A stretch of DNA of 64,000 bases, taken from contig JBBRNY010000001.1 in assembly GCA_038229915.1 (NCBI GenBank), positions 105,897 through 169,896 on the forward strand. Reading direction: 5' to 3'. Below, piece after piece: positions 16,213 to 25,118 of this stretch (the stretch's first letter is position 1; each line of letters opens with the position of its first letter). This DNA is from JAFDZW01 sp038229915. GTDB taxonomy: Bacteria; Bacteroidota; Ignavibacteria; Palsa-1295. The notes beneath the pieces are model-generated. The model was not told where the DNA came from. It saw only the letters and a list, made by a program, of their open reading frames with translations, and searched no databases. Made by a program: the position numbers and the translations under genes.

Positions 16213-17151
16213 ATGCCACGCACACTCATCACCGGCGGAGCCGGATTTCTCGGAAGTCATCTTTGTGAACGCTTTGTCGCCGAAGGGCACGAAGTGATCT
16301 GCATGGATAATCTTGTCACCGGCAGTGCGGATAATATTGCGCATCTGATGGCGAAACCGAATTTTTCGTTCGTGCATTATGACGTGACGAATTATATTCA
16401 TATCGAAGGCAAACTCGATTATATTCTTCATTTCGCATCGCCCGCATCACCGATCGACTATCTCAAGCTCCCTATCCAGACCCTCAAGGTAGGCTCTATC
16501 GGCACGCACAAGGCACTCGGACTCGCCAAAGCAAAGAATGCACGGCTCCTCCTGGCTTCGACCAGTGAGACCTACGGCGACCCCGCGATTCATCCGCAAC
16601 CCGAGACGTATTGGGGCAACGTCAACCCCATCGGCATTCGTGGTGTTTATGACGAAGCCAAACGCTTTGCCGAAGCACTCACTATGGCGTATCATCGCTA
16701 TCATCAAGTTGATACTCGCATTATTAGAATATTTAACACCTATGGCGAAAGGATGCGCATTCACGATGGCCGCGCTATCCCTGCGTTCGTGACACAAGCG
16801 CTTCGCAATGAGCCGATCACGGTGTTTGGCAGTGGCGAGCAAACCAGAAGTGTCTGTTATGTCAGCGATCTTGTCGAAGGTATCTATCGCTTGCTGATGA
16901 GCGACTATAACAATCCAGTGAACATCGGCAACCCCGACGAAGTAACAATGCTCGAACTCGCCAGGGAGATCAAAGCAATGATACCCGAATCGACAAGCGA
17001 GATCATTTTTATGCCCCTACCACAAGACGACCCTCAAGTTCGCCAACCGGACATTACGCTTGCAAAAAGCTTATTAGGTTGGCAACCGACGATAGACAGA
17101 AAAATTGGACTCGAAAAAACGATCCAATATTTTAGAAAAGCACTCAGTTGA
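16213..17151 (+). CDS. NAD-dependent UDP-glucuronate decarboxylase (UDP-xylose synthase type)
   Basis: A 312-residue extended short-chain dehydrogenase. The NAD motif is TGGAGFLGSH (7-16), the active site is Ser118 with Tyr146-xxx-Lys150 (VYDEAKRF), and HFASPASP (73-80) with ASTSETYGD (115-123) are typical of the UXS group. These enzymes convert UDP-glucuronate to UDP-xylose (or UDP-4-keto-arabinose in some). The ugd gene immediately upstream supplies the substrate. A dTDP-glucose dehydratase role is less likely, since the HFAS[P/A]xS[P] form and gene pairing favour UXS. Confidence 0.88.
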   Translation: MPRTLITGGAGFLGSHLCERFVAEGHEVICMDNLVTGSADNIAHLMAKPNFSFVHYDVTNYIHIEGKLDYILHFASPASPIDYLKLPIQTLKVGSIGTHKALGLAKAKNARLLLASTSETYGDPAIHPQPETYWGNVNPIGIRGVYDEAKRFAEALTMAYHRYHQVDTRIIRIFNTYGERMRIHDGRAIPAFVTQALRNEPITVFGSGEQTRSVCYVSDLVEGIYRLLMSDYNNPVNIGNPDEVTMLELAREIKAMIPESTSEIIFMPLPQDDPQVRQPDITLAKSLLGWQPTIDRKIGLEKTIQYFRKALS

Positions 17152-17318
17152 AGAAATTCGCATCACAAGAATAGGGCGAAAAAAATAATTTTTTTAAACA
17201 TCCAAAAAATCTATCTCATTGTATAGAGATTAGCAATCTCATTCTTGGTCTATGAGCCGGAATGAAAAGCAAAAGAATTGGTCAAAAAAGGGATGAATGG
17301 TATCTCATAAGGGTACAG

Positions 17319-17348
17319 AAGCCTCGACAGTGATGTCGGGGCTTTTTT
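17319..17348 (+). terminator. Rho-independent terminator in the 17152-17432 gap
   Basis: An 11-bp stem (17319-17329 with 17334-17344, one T-G wobble) with a 4-base loop is followed by T6. It lies 168 bases after the decarboxylase stop, so the transcript would carry a long 3' tail or a separate small RNA. Within that tail is a perfect 6-bp hairpin (17226-17240). No other gene is seen in this 281-base gap. Confidence 0.8.
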
Positions 17349-17379
17349 ATTGCTGAAATTGGTTACATCCGGTACTGTC

Positions 17380-17396
17380 GAATCAAATTTTGATTC
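17380..17396. promoter_or_regulatory. Perfect 8-bp inverted repeat, possible operator
   Basis: GAATCAAA-T-TTTGATTC is an exact palindrome with a one-base centre. It lies 36 bases before the TTG start of the oxidoreductase fusion gene at 17433. Its size and place fit a dimeric repressor site, but no regulator gene is nearby. Confidence 0.35.
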
Positions 17397-17432
17397 TATC
17401 CGTTAGAAAAGACTCTTCACATAGCCAATAAT

Positions 17433-19595
17433 TTGAAGCAATTACTGCAATCACTACGCTCCGGTGCTATCACGGTAACCGATGTTGATGCACCCGACGC
17501 ACCGAAACGCTCTGGTGTGATCGTGAGAGTGTATGCCAGCGTCATCTCTGCCGGTACCGAAAAAATGTCGGTCGATCTTGCGCGCGCATCCCTTCTCGAA
17601 AAAGCACGCTCGCGACCCGATGATGTAAAAAAAGTACTTGCCGAAGTAAAGCAACAGGGTTTTTGGGCAACCTACAATCGTGTTCGTAACAAACTTGATA
17701 CCCAAAAGCCGATGGGTTATTCTTGTGCCGGCGAGGTGATCGCTGTCAGTGAAGATGTCGATGATCTTCGTCCCGGCGACCGTGTCGCTTGTGGCGGACA
17801 AGGGGCAAATCATTCTGAGATCGTAAGTGTGCTCCGCAATCTGTGTGTAAAGATACCTGAAAACGTCTCATACGAAGATGCTTGCTATACAACACTTGGT
17901 GCAATAGCAATGCAAGGGGTTCGTCAAGCAGAATTAACATTCGGCGAAGTCGTGGTGGTGATCGGCTTGGGTTTGGTTGGTCAGCTTACTTGCGCGATCG
18001 CTCGTTCAGCAGGATGTGTGGTGATCGGCATTGATCTTGATGCAAATAATATCGAGCTTGCATCAAAACATCATGCACAATTTGCATTTAGTCGAAAAGA
18101 GGATAACCTTGTTAATAAAGTCCGCGCCATTTCAAACGGTCACGGAGCCGATGCAATAATTATCACCGCTGCGACAAGCTCAAACGACCCGATCGATCTT
18201 TCTGCCCAGGTCGCTCGTGATCGTGGGCGGATCGTGATGGTCGGGGTGACGAAGATGGACATTCCGCGCGACCCGTTCTTCCTCAAAGAGTTAGATTTTC
18301 GTCTTTCCCGTTCATACGGACCCGGACGCTACGATAGTAATTACGAAGAAAAAGGCATTGACTATCCGATAGGATATGTCCGTTGGACCGAGCGCAGAAA
18401 TATGCAAGAGTTTGTCCGCTTGCTTGGGGCAAAACAGATCGACCCGTCAACGCTCACGACCCACACGATCGCCATCACCGATGCGAAACGCGCGTATGAT
18501 ATGATCGCCGGTGAGATCAAAGATCGATTTCTCGGAATTGTGCTGACCTACCCCGAGACTGATCCAACGACGCGAAAAATAAAGAAAGATGAGCATCACC
18601 CTATCGTATCGGCGCAAGAACCGACTATCGGTTTTATCGGCGCGGGTAATTTTGCTCAGGGCTTTTTATTGCCGACACTCAAAGAACAAAGCAAGCTGAT
18701 AGCCGTTGCTAATGAGACTGGCGCATCGAGCGATGAGGCAAAAACAAAATTTGGTTTTGCTCGGGCTACCACCAGTGCTGATGAGATCATTCATTCATCG
18801 GATATCAATACGATCTTCATCGCTACCAGACATAATAACCATTCTGAACTGATCACCAAAGCACTCGAAGCCGGTAAAAATGTTTTTTGCGAAAAACCGA
18901 TGGCGTTAGACCTGCAAGGTGCGATGAGCGTTGCGCAAGCATATCAAAAAAATTCTCAGAAGAACGGTGCGAAATTCTTGATCGGCTTCAATCGCCGGTT
19001 TTCTCCTTTAGTTGTAAAAACCAAAGAATTGTTTGGCGAGCCGCACGAACCCAAGCTGATCGTCTATCGTGTCAATGCTGGCGCAGTACCAGCATCAAAC
19101 TGGGTTCAGGATGAAGAAATCGGCGGCGGACGCATTATCGGCGAAATATGCCACTTTATTGATACGGCGGCATATTTTGCAAATGATAGTCTTCCGAGAT
19201 CGGTCGTTGCAAAACAGATCTCGACAGGTCGTGCTGATAGCATCGACCACGATACGGTTTCGATCACCGTTGATTATGAAGACGGCTCGATAGCAACGAT
19301 ACTCTATATTGCAAACGGAGACAAGAATCTTCCGAAAGAAGAGATACAAGTATTCTCGGGTGGGCGAACGGCAATTATGAAAAATTTTACCGAACTGGAG
19401 TTCTATCGTGGTTCGAGCAAACCGCATATCGAAAAAGCACAAGGCAAAGGCCACGCCGAAGAGATCAAAGCATTTCTTACTGCAATTAAAATGGGGCAGC
19501 CATCGCCAATACCGTTCGATTCGATGCTCGCGACGACATTGCTCACCTTTGCTATTCACGAGTCGCTCTCAAGCGGCGAGACGGTTCGGTTCTGA
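17433..19595 (+). CDS. Bi-domain oxidoreductase: MDR alcohol dehydrogenase fused to Gfo/Idh/MocA
   Basis: A 720-residue protein starting at TTG; the first in-frame ATG would remove 44 conserved residues. Residues 1 to about 375 form a medium-chain dehydrogenase (GTEK at 41-44, NAD-binding GLGLVG at 178-183, PGDRVACGG near 114). Residues about 395-720 form a Gfo/Idh/MocA domain (IGFIGAGNFAQ near 398, CEKPMA near 487). Such two-domain oxidoreductases occur in polysaccharide loci of many bacteria and are thought to act on nucleotide or free sugars; the substrate is unknown. It follows the ugd/decarboxylase genes but has its own upstream palindrome. It stands alone before the secreted protein at 19646. 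Confidence 0.85.
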   Translation: MKQLLQSLRSGAITVTDVDAPDAPKRSGVIVRVYASVISAGTEKMSVDLARASLLEKARSRPDDVKKVLAEVKQQGFWATYNRVRNKLDTQKPMGYSCAGEVIAVSEDVDDLRPGDRVACGGQGANHSEIVSVLRNLCVKIPENVSYEDACYTTLGAIAMQGVRQAELTFGEVVVVIGLGLVGQLTCAIARSAGCVVIGIDLDANNIELASKHHAQFAFSRKEDNLVNKVRAISNGHGADAIIITAATSSNDPIDLSAQVARDRGRIVMVGVTKMDIPRDPFFLKELDFRLSRSYGPGRYDSNYEEKGIDYPIGYVRWTERRNMQEFVRLLGAKQIDPSTLTTHTIAITDAKRAYDMIAGEIKDRFLGIVLTYPETDPTTRKIKKDEHHPIVSAQEPTIGFIGAGNFAQGFLLPTLKEQSKLIAVANETGASSDEAKTKFGFARATTSADEIIHSSDINTIFIATRHNNHSELITKALEAGKNVFCEKPMALDLQGAMSVAQAYQKNSQKNGAKFLIGFNRRFSPLVVKTKELFGEPHEPKLIVYRVNAGAVPASNWVQDEEIGGGRIIGEICHFIDTAAYFANDSLPRSVVAKQISTGRADSIDHDTVSITVDYEDGSIATILYIANGDKNLPKEEIQVFSGGRTAIMKNFTELEFYRGSSKPHIEKAQGKGHAEEIKAFLTAIKMGQPSPIPFDSMLATTLLTFAIHESLSSGETVRF

Positions 19596-19645
19596 GTCCT
19601 GTAACATTCCTCCGATGAGCGTGTTCTCTTTATAGAGATCGTATT

Positions 19646-22594
19646 ATGCTATACCGGAAAAAAACGTCATATTATTTTGCAGTTCTCGCAGTTATTTTTC
19701 TACTGCTTGCCGAGACACGTACTGTTGATGCTTCGTGGCAACGCATCGCAAAATTGCCGACGACGGTGGGTTGCTGTTTTTTTACAAATGACCTCACCGG
19801 TTGGGCTGGCTCAGGTTCGACAGGACAAGACTTGCCGTTACAAATTTGGTTTACGACCAACGGCGGGTATTTTTGGTCTGCGGCAAACGTCCCTGTCGGT
19901 AGCGGACAAGTGACACAAATTTCCATTCGTGCTGATGGTGTGGGGTATGCCTCGATATACTCTCAAAAAAATCCGACGATCAATCTTTGGAAAACTATTG
20001 ATGGTGGATATTCCTGGGCTGATGTTTCAACGGGCTCTCATCTTGGTACCGGTGCCGGTATCACGCCTACATTGCAAGGCTTTGCTTCATGGGTGTTGCC
20101 TGTCAATTCGGGCGGCAATACAAATGGCGTGTTCTTTATGGATGATAACACGATGCTCATCACGCTCGGACCAAACTCAGGTCAGGAAGCTTGGGGTGCT
20201 TATGGCGACCCGCAAACAAGAATTTGGTACCGCGTTACTGAACTGAGTAGATCAATAGATTTTTCAAAAAATGGCGGCAGTAATTGGGTTGGTCGCTTTG
20301 GTCTCGGACCATTTCTCACTTCGGGTCTTCCGACAGGCTATATTCACGGCAAAGGCGGAGTGCTCTATGTTCAAACGGAGCGTGACGGAATGTTCAGGAG
20401 CGGTGTCGGAGATTCTGGGCGAACATGGTTTCCTATTGGTGGTCCATCGAATTATGTCGATACTCGTTCGTTTTATGTTGGTGGTTGTCGTGGCGAAATG
20501 GCATTAGCATTTGATGAGGTCGGTGGTCTTTGGAAAACAACAGATGGTGGTGATGGGAATCTTGGTCAGATCGCGCCACTGAGTTTTACCCATCCTAAAT
20601 TTCAACAGATACCTTCGTGTCAGAATGAAATACGTACGATTAAGTTTACGAATTATCATTGCTATGATTACGTCGTCAATGCGATCACGTTTGTCAATAA
20701 TACAGCAGGCGCGTTTTCATTGCAACTCCCAACATTACCCGATACACTCAAGAGCGGTGAAACCGATTCATTCAAAGTATTTTTTGATCCATCCAAAAAA
20801 CCGGGCGGCTATAATGCTCGCATCCAATTGAGTGGAGTGTTCTTATCCTCAATAGGACCGATCAAAGTTGATAGTCTCATAGACATCACCGCAAGCGCGT
20901 CAGCCGAACAACCAGATATGGTGATCAAGCCATTGAAAATAAACTTTGATAGCGTGTCGGTCTGTGGTGGTTTTGCCGATTCGTTTTTTACGATCAAAAA
21001 CACCGGCTGTGATACGATCACGATCACTTCCGGTCCGGGCGGAATATCATCTGATTTTACGATCGACCCACTCTCACTTCCCTACCGAATTTCTCCTGAT
21101 AGTGAGATCATTATTCGCTGTCACTACAAACCAAGCTCAAAAGGTTTGGTGCAAACCTATCCGTCATATACTGCAACCCAACAGGGACTCAGCACTTCGC
21201 AAATGATCGAGTTCGATGGTTTTGGCGAAGACGGGCGCGGGGAGCTTGCGATCAAACCTTTATCAATTGATCTGGACACACTTTCGATCTGCGGAAATGG
21301 CGACTCGGCACTTGTCACGATCTATAACATCGGCTGTGGTGCGCTTCTTGTCGATGGAGTTACGATCTCTGGGGCTCCGGAATATTCTGTGGTAAGTGTT
21401 GGTGCAAGACGTTCGATCGCTCCTTCAGATTCAGTAACGACCTGGGTTCATTTTGTGCCATCAATCAAAGGTAAGCGAACGGCTTTAGTAAATATAACGA
21501 CACATAGTAACTCGGCTGATTCGACGGTAATGCAGAAGAGCATTCCGGTGCAAACAGAAGTGATCTCCGGTAAAGGTATTTTTTCGTCGCCGCTTTCGAT
21601 CGTCGATCTCGGTACACTTTCATTTTGTGAAACACGCGACACGACGTTAACTTTTACCAATATCGGTTGTGATACATTAGTCATCACCAGCGGAAGTATT
21701 ATCGGCAACGGGTTTATTCTTACTGGAAGTTTTCCGATCATCGTTCCGCCAAATAAGATCGTGAGTATTGCTGTTCGCGCAACTCCTGATGCATCCTCAG
21801 GACAGAAGAATTTTTCGGCAACGGTAATATTATTGATCGATGGTGTCACGACCGTAAAACCTGTGATACTATCATACTCCACCAAGATAGCGCCGACACT
21901 GGCACTTTGGCTCACGATAGACCAACCTCGAGCCACCGTTGGTGATATTGTTACGGTCAGACTCAAAGCTGATCCGGCGCAACTTCCGATCTGTTCATCG
22001 CTTGATGTCTCGATCGGCTTGAATGATGATCTGCTCAGCTTTGTAGGTTCTCGCGGAGCCAATACCATTACGAAAAATTCGTTAGGAAAATATACGATCA
22101 AAAATGCTTCGAGAATTCAAGCCGCGAGTGATAGCTCGATCGCTGTGTTTGATTACGAGGTGTTCGTGACAAAAGATACGATAACCGATATCGTACTTAC
22201 GCCGATCCTAATAAACAACGCTGTGCCTGGCACCGACCCTTGCGCACCACAAGCGACGGCCCAAGGAGCTTCGTTTCAATATACCGATCAATGTGGCGAC
22301 GCACTCTTGCACCATAGTATGCGTGGCGACTTAGCTAGTCTTCGTGTTTTTAGTATTGCACCAAATCCAACGGCTGGTAATACGCAAATAGAAATAGGTT
22401 CTACTGAAGAATCGGACGTTGAACTAACAATATTTTCTTCTATTGGAGTTGAGCTTCACCGGCAACAACAGCATCTCCAGATCGGAAATACTACCGTCAC
22501 TCTTGAGAGTAACCAATTACCGAACGGTGTTTATACGCTGGTGACAAGATCAAATAATTCGAGAGTGATAAGCCGACTCGTGATCATAAAATAA
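19646..22594 (+). CDS. Large T9SS surface protein with BNR-like, choice-of-anchor-D and cohesin-like domains
   Basis: A 982-residue protein with a signal peptide (about 1-29). The N-terminal part (about 30-305) has BNR-like units such as WKTIDGGYSWADV and WKTTDGGDGN. Then come four immunoglobulin-like units of the ASH/choice-of-anchor-D type (about 315-745), each with a 'CG/CE...T..NTGCDT' pattern, for example SVCGGFADSFFTIKNTGCDT and SFCETRDTTLTFTNIGCDT. A cohesin-like domain follows (about 750-880), then a T9SS sorting domain (APNPTAGNTQIEI near 905 to the final LVIIK). It is predicted to be secreted and surface-anchored, perhaps as an adhesive or scaffold protein. A bidirectional terminator follows. 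Confidence 0.85.
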   Translation: MLYRKKTSYYFAVLAVIFLLLAETRTVDASWQRIAKLPTTVGCCFFTNDLTGWAGSGSTGQDLPLQIWFTTNGGYFWSAANVPVGSGQVTQISIRADGVGYASIYSQKNPTINLWKTIDGGYSWADVSTGSHLGTGAGITPTLQGFASWVLPVNSGGNTNGVFFMDDNTMLITLGPNSGQEAWGAYGDPQTRIWYRVTELSRSIDFSKNGGSNWVGRFGLGPFLTSGLPTGYIHGKGGVLYVQTERDGMFRSGVGDSGRTWFPIGGPSNYVDTRSFYVGGCRGEMALAFDEVGGLWKTTDGGDGNLGQIAPLSFTHPKFQQIPSCQNEIRTIKFTNYHCYDYVVNAITFVNNTAGAFSLQLPTLPDTLKSGETDSFKVFFDPSKKPGGYNARIQLSGVFLSSIGPIKVDSLIDITASASAEQPDMVIKPLKINFDSVSVCGGFADSFFTIKNTGCDTITITSGPGGISSDFTIDPLSLPYRISPDSEIIIRCHYKPSSKGLVQTYPSYTATQQGLSTSQMIEFDGFGEDGRGELAIKPLSIDLDTLSICGNGDSALVTIYNIGCGALLVDGVTISGAPEYSVVSVGARRSIAPSDSVTTWVHFVPSIKGKRTALVNITTHSNSADSTVMQKSIPVQTEVISGKGIFSSPLSIVDLGTLSFCETRDTTLTFTNIGCDTLVITSGSIIGNGFILTGSFPIIVPPNKIVSIAVRATPDASSGQKNFSATVILLIDGVTTVKPVILSYSTKIAPTLALWLTIDQPRATVGDIVTVRLKADPAQLPICSSLDVSIGLNDDLLSFVGSRGANTITKNSLGKYTIKNASRIQAASDSSIAVFDYEVFVTKDTITDIVLTPILINNAVPGTDPCAPQATAQGASFQYTDQCGDALLHHSMRGDLASLRVFSIAPNPTAGNTQIEIGSTEESDVELTIFSSIGVELHRQQQHLQIGNTTVTLESNQLPNGVYTLVTRSNNSRVISRLVIIK

Positions 22595-22623
22595 AAAAAG
22601 GGAGCACGAAGCTCCCTTTTTTT
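22594..22623. terminator. Bidirectional terminator between convergent genes
   Basis: A 12-bp stem (AAAAAAGGGAGC with GCTCCCTTTTTT) and a 5-base loop, with A and T runs on either side, serves the convergent genes ending at 22594 (+) and 22645 (-). Confidence 0.88.
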
Positions 22624-22644
22624 GGTCTCAGATAAAATATCTAC

Positions 22645-23049
22645 TTACCACCAACCGTTGCGGTTTCCGTAGCTACGTCCCGAAGTATCGGTACCTGAAG
22701 GATCGTTGTACTCATACTTCTTATGAAGCATCGAGTCTTCGCCGCGTGAGCGTTTTTCCATATTCGGACGGGCCTCGCGTACTGTCAGCGGGCGTCCTTC
22801 AACTTCTTTGCCATTCAACTCACCCATAGCTTTTTGAGCTGAGTCAGGGGTATCCATTTCGACAAAACCAAAGCCTTTCGACTTTTTGGTGATCATATCA
22901 CTGACGATCGCAGTGCTCGACACACGTCCGTACGGAGCAAAAAGCTGCTCAAGCTGTTCGACGGTCCAAGTATAAGGCAGACTGCCGACGTATAGCTTCT
23001 TTCCTACAGCTACTACTGGTTGTTGCTCTTTTTCGGTAACTTCGCTCAT
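22645..23049 (-). CDS. RRM-domain RNA-binding protein
   Basis: A 134-residue protein with a single RNA recognition motif: RNP2 LYVGSL at 19-24 and RNP1 KGFGFVEM at 58-65. The tail is basic and Gly/Ser/Asn-rich (RSYGNRNGWW), as in the small RRM proteins of cyanobacteria and Bacteroidota that act as cold-shock-like RNA chaperones. It acts in the cytoplasm on RNA. The 117 bases upstream (23050-23166) hold no recognised promoter. Confidence 0.93.
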   Translation of the reverse strand: MSEVTEKEQQPVVAVGKKLYVGSLPYTWTVEQLEQLFAPYGRVSSTAIVSDMITKKSKGFGFVEMDTPDSAQKAMGELNGKEVEGRPLTVREARPNMEKRSRGEDSMLHKKYEYNDPSGTDTSGRSYGNRNGWW

Positions 23050-23166
23050 TCCATTCGTTCCTTTTTGAATAGGTGGTTGTTTTTAGTTTTGAGTCAGATG
23101 CAAACGAAGTCGGCTCTGAAGTAGTTCGGGGCTTCGGAGGGTGTGTTCTTAGGATCGGTATTCTCG

Positions 23167-23637
23167 CTATCGGCTCTTTTTCCGGTTTTGAATTGCTTCA
23201 GCGTCCAGAATAATTATACCTAAGGCTATCTGCTCCTCGATCATTGGGAATAATTCGCGCTCCTCGCGGCGGATATGCTTCTCCAGCAATTCGCCAAAGA
23301 GCCTCAGTTTTTCTACTAATTCCGCCGGATCAATCGTCTTGAGCATTTCCAACGATGCTCGCATCGTTGAATGTTCTTCTAATAAAGAAAATATTAACAC
23401 ATCTATAGATGGTACTTTATTTATTGATGCCGGGAAAAGGATCTCTTCTTCTAAAAGAAAGTGGGGGTAGAGTTCAGCCTCGGCAAAGCGAAGTAAAGCC
23501 TCGGATTGCTGTCTAGGTTCAATAGGCCAAACGGTATCGTGCGGCGATGAAGGTGCGCCTTTCTTTAAGCGCAGGGCGACAAGAAGCGCTTCGTGATGGT
23601 CATGAGAGAATGGTACGAGAGCCGGATTCCTTGGCAT
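23167..23637 (-). CDS. Hemerythrin HHE-domain protein
   Basis: A 156-residue alpha-helical protein with the iron-ligand pattern of bacterial hemerythrins: HDHHE at 12-16, then HFLLEEEILFP, EEHSTM and KHIRREERELFP. A diiron centre would bind O2 or sense oxygen, nitric oxide or iron. Its start codon overlaps the stop of the upstream TerC gene by one base (TAATG), so the two are translationally coupled. That pairing hints at a metal- or redox-linked role, but this is inference. Confidence 0.85.
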   Translation of the reverse strand: MPRNPALVPFSHDHHEALLVALRLKKGAPSSPHDTVWPIEPRQQSEALLRFAEAELYPHFLLEEEILFPASINKVPSIDVLIFSLLEEHSTMRASLEMLKTIDPAELVEKLRLFGELLEKHIRREERELFPMIEEQIALGIIILDAEAIQNRKKSR

Positions 23638-24482
23638 TATACTGCTTCCTTTGCTTCCTTTTTTTCAGGTAACAGCAGAGAAAGTAATATACTTCCGAGC
23701 AGAATACCGATGATGACGACTAATGAGACTAATATACTGGGGTGGATGCTCTCGGAAATCAGTGGCGCCAGCATCTTAAAACCCACAAACCAAAGGATGA
23801 TACCCACACCTTTTTTGACAAATCGAAAGGCCTCTTGCATCCGTTCGAGCAAGAAATAAAGCGAGCGAAGCCCGAAAACGGCGAGGATGTTTGAACTGTA
23901 AACAATAACTGGGTCCCTCGATACGGCGAAAATGGCCGGGATCGAATCCACCGCAAACAGCACATCGGTTAGTTCGATGATCAAGAGGACAACAAATAAC
24001 GGTGTGGCAGCAAGCTTGCCGCCATATCGTACGAAGAACTTCTCGCCTTGAAAGTCATCGGTGACATGAATAAATTTCCGGGTCAGCTTGATAATCGTGC
24101 TTTTCGAGGGGTCAAACTCTTTTTCTTTTCCAAACGACATCACCACACCAGTATAGATCACTATAGCCCCAAAGACATACATCAACCATTCAAATTGATT
24201 AACGAGGCCGATACCGGCAAAGATCATCACTCCTCGGAGAATCAGTACCCCAACAATTCCCCAGTTCAAGACTCGTCGCTGTTGTTTTGAATTGACCTTG
24301 AAATGGGTGAAGAGCATTAAAAAAACAAAGAGGTTATCTACCGATAACGCTTTTTCAATGGTGTATCCTGCAAGAAAAGCGAGGGCATGGTCATGGCTAA
24401 AAAACTCCCAGATCACCAATGATGTGGCAAGTGATAAGCCTATCCAAAAGATACTCCAGAGCAGTGCGCGTTGAAATGACAT
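23637..24482 (-). CDS. TerC/Alx-family integral membrane protein
   Basis: A 281-residue inner-membrane protein with about seven hydrophobic segments. Family hallmarks are EKALSVDNLFVFLMLF (about 43-58) and LTDVLFAVDSIPAIFA followed by NILAVFGLRSLYFLL (about 172-212), with Asp residues inside membrane helices. TerC/Alx proteins export Mn2+ and help metallate exported proteins, and some confer tellurite resistance. The stop overlaps the hemerythrin gene start. No ter operon partners are present, so an Alx/MntP-like manganese role is more likely than tellurite resistance. Confidence 0.93.
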   Translation of the reverse strand: MSFQRALLWSIFWIGLSLATSLVIWEFFSHDHALAFLAGYTIEKALSVDNLFVFLMLFTHFKVNSKQQRRVLNWGIVGVLILRGVMIFAGIGLVNQFEWLMYVFGAIVIYTGVVMSFGKEKEFDPSKSTIIKLTRKFIHVTDDFQGEKFFVRYGGKLAATPLFVVLLIIELTDVLFAVDSIPAIFAVSRDPVIVYSSNILAVFGLRSLYFLLERMQEAFRFVKKGVGIILWFVGFKMLAPLISESIHPSILVSLVVIIGILLGSILLSLLLPEKKEAKEAV

Positions 24483-25118
24483 TGACGATTTAGTCTCGTG
24501 AGAATGCTCTTAATGCTTGAATTTTATGTGCTATCCCAACAGCTTCATGGAATGAAGAATTGCCAAATTTGCAACCAAAACGGAGAGAATTCGAGGAAAG
24601 TATCATCCTAAAATATTTATGTTAAGCGCCGTTAACTTACACGATCAAAGGATATAGCAACATTAACAAAGTTTTTTTCTATGGACGTGTAACAGAAGGA
24701 AATTTGGCGAGTTTATACTGAGCGGACAAGTGTGTTCGTATATTTGCCCATTGAAATATATGCTTTTACGACGGGAGGCCCCATCTCTGACGTATATTTG
24801 CATAGCGCGGTAGTGTGACCCCCTCCGCAGAATCGAGCAATAAGTACATTTATTTGCATTCGCGAAAGTTATTGCTTATATTTGTATTGTTCAGTTTGAA
24901 GGATTTTGTGCATAAGTGCTTTTTCCACGAAACGGAAATTATGGCGCGGCGCATTTTTCTTCGTATATTTATATTTCCGACTTCAGCCGGGAAATCTTCG
25001 TATATTTGTGGAGATTACTATCTGAGGGTGTGCCACGAAGGGGGCACGAGTCGGAAAAAAAGTTTACTAAATAGAAACGTTTCGTTCAATTAATTTAAAA
25101 TCAATAGGAGACGAAGGT
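24483..25118 (+). promoter_or_regulatory. 636-base upstream region with five TATATTT(G/A) promoter-like elements
   Basis: No convincing gene lies here. CGTATATTTG occurs at 24737-24746, 24791-24800 and 24999-25008, CGTATATTTA at 24962-24971, and CTTATATTTG at 24875-24884. All fit or nearly fit the Bacteroidetes -7 box TAnnTTTG. Other marks are GAAACGTTTC (25074-25083), a GTGCC/GGCAC hairpin in the leader (near 25030-25047) and a ribosome site AGGAG (25106-25110) 8 bases before the ATG at 25119. The left 250 bases show only a 5-bp inverted repeat (24621-24636). The terC promoter must also lie at the left end. Confidence 0.55.
24853..24884 (+). promoter_or_regulatory. Best promoter of the array: TTTG-N20-TATATTTG
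   Basis: TTTG at 24853-24856 and TATATTTG at 24877-24884 are separated by exactly 20 bases, matching the TTTG-N19-21-TAnnTTTG consensus. A start site near 24891 would give a leader of about 230 bases. Confidence 0.6.

Noticed and set aside
21448..22101. A 217-residue minus-strand frame within the T9SS surface protein gene
   Set aside because: The plus strand holds recognisable ASH and cohesin-like units across the whole stretch.
24815..25093. A 92-residue plus-strand frame in the region before the fibre gene
   Set aside because: It runs through three of the promoter-like TATATTT elements, has no ribosome site, and its composition (many Phe, Lys, Cys, no pattern) looks non-coding.
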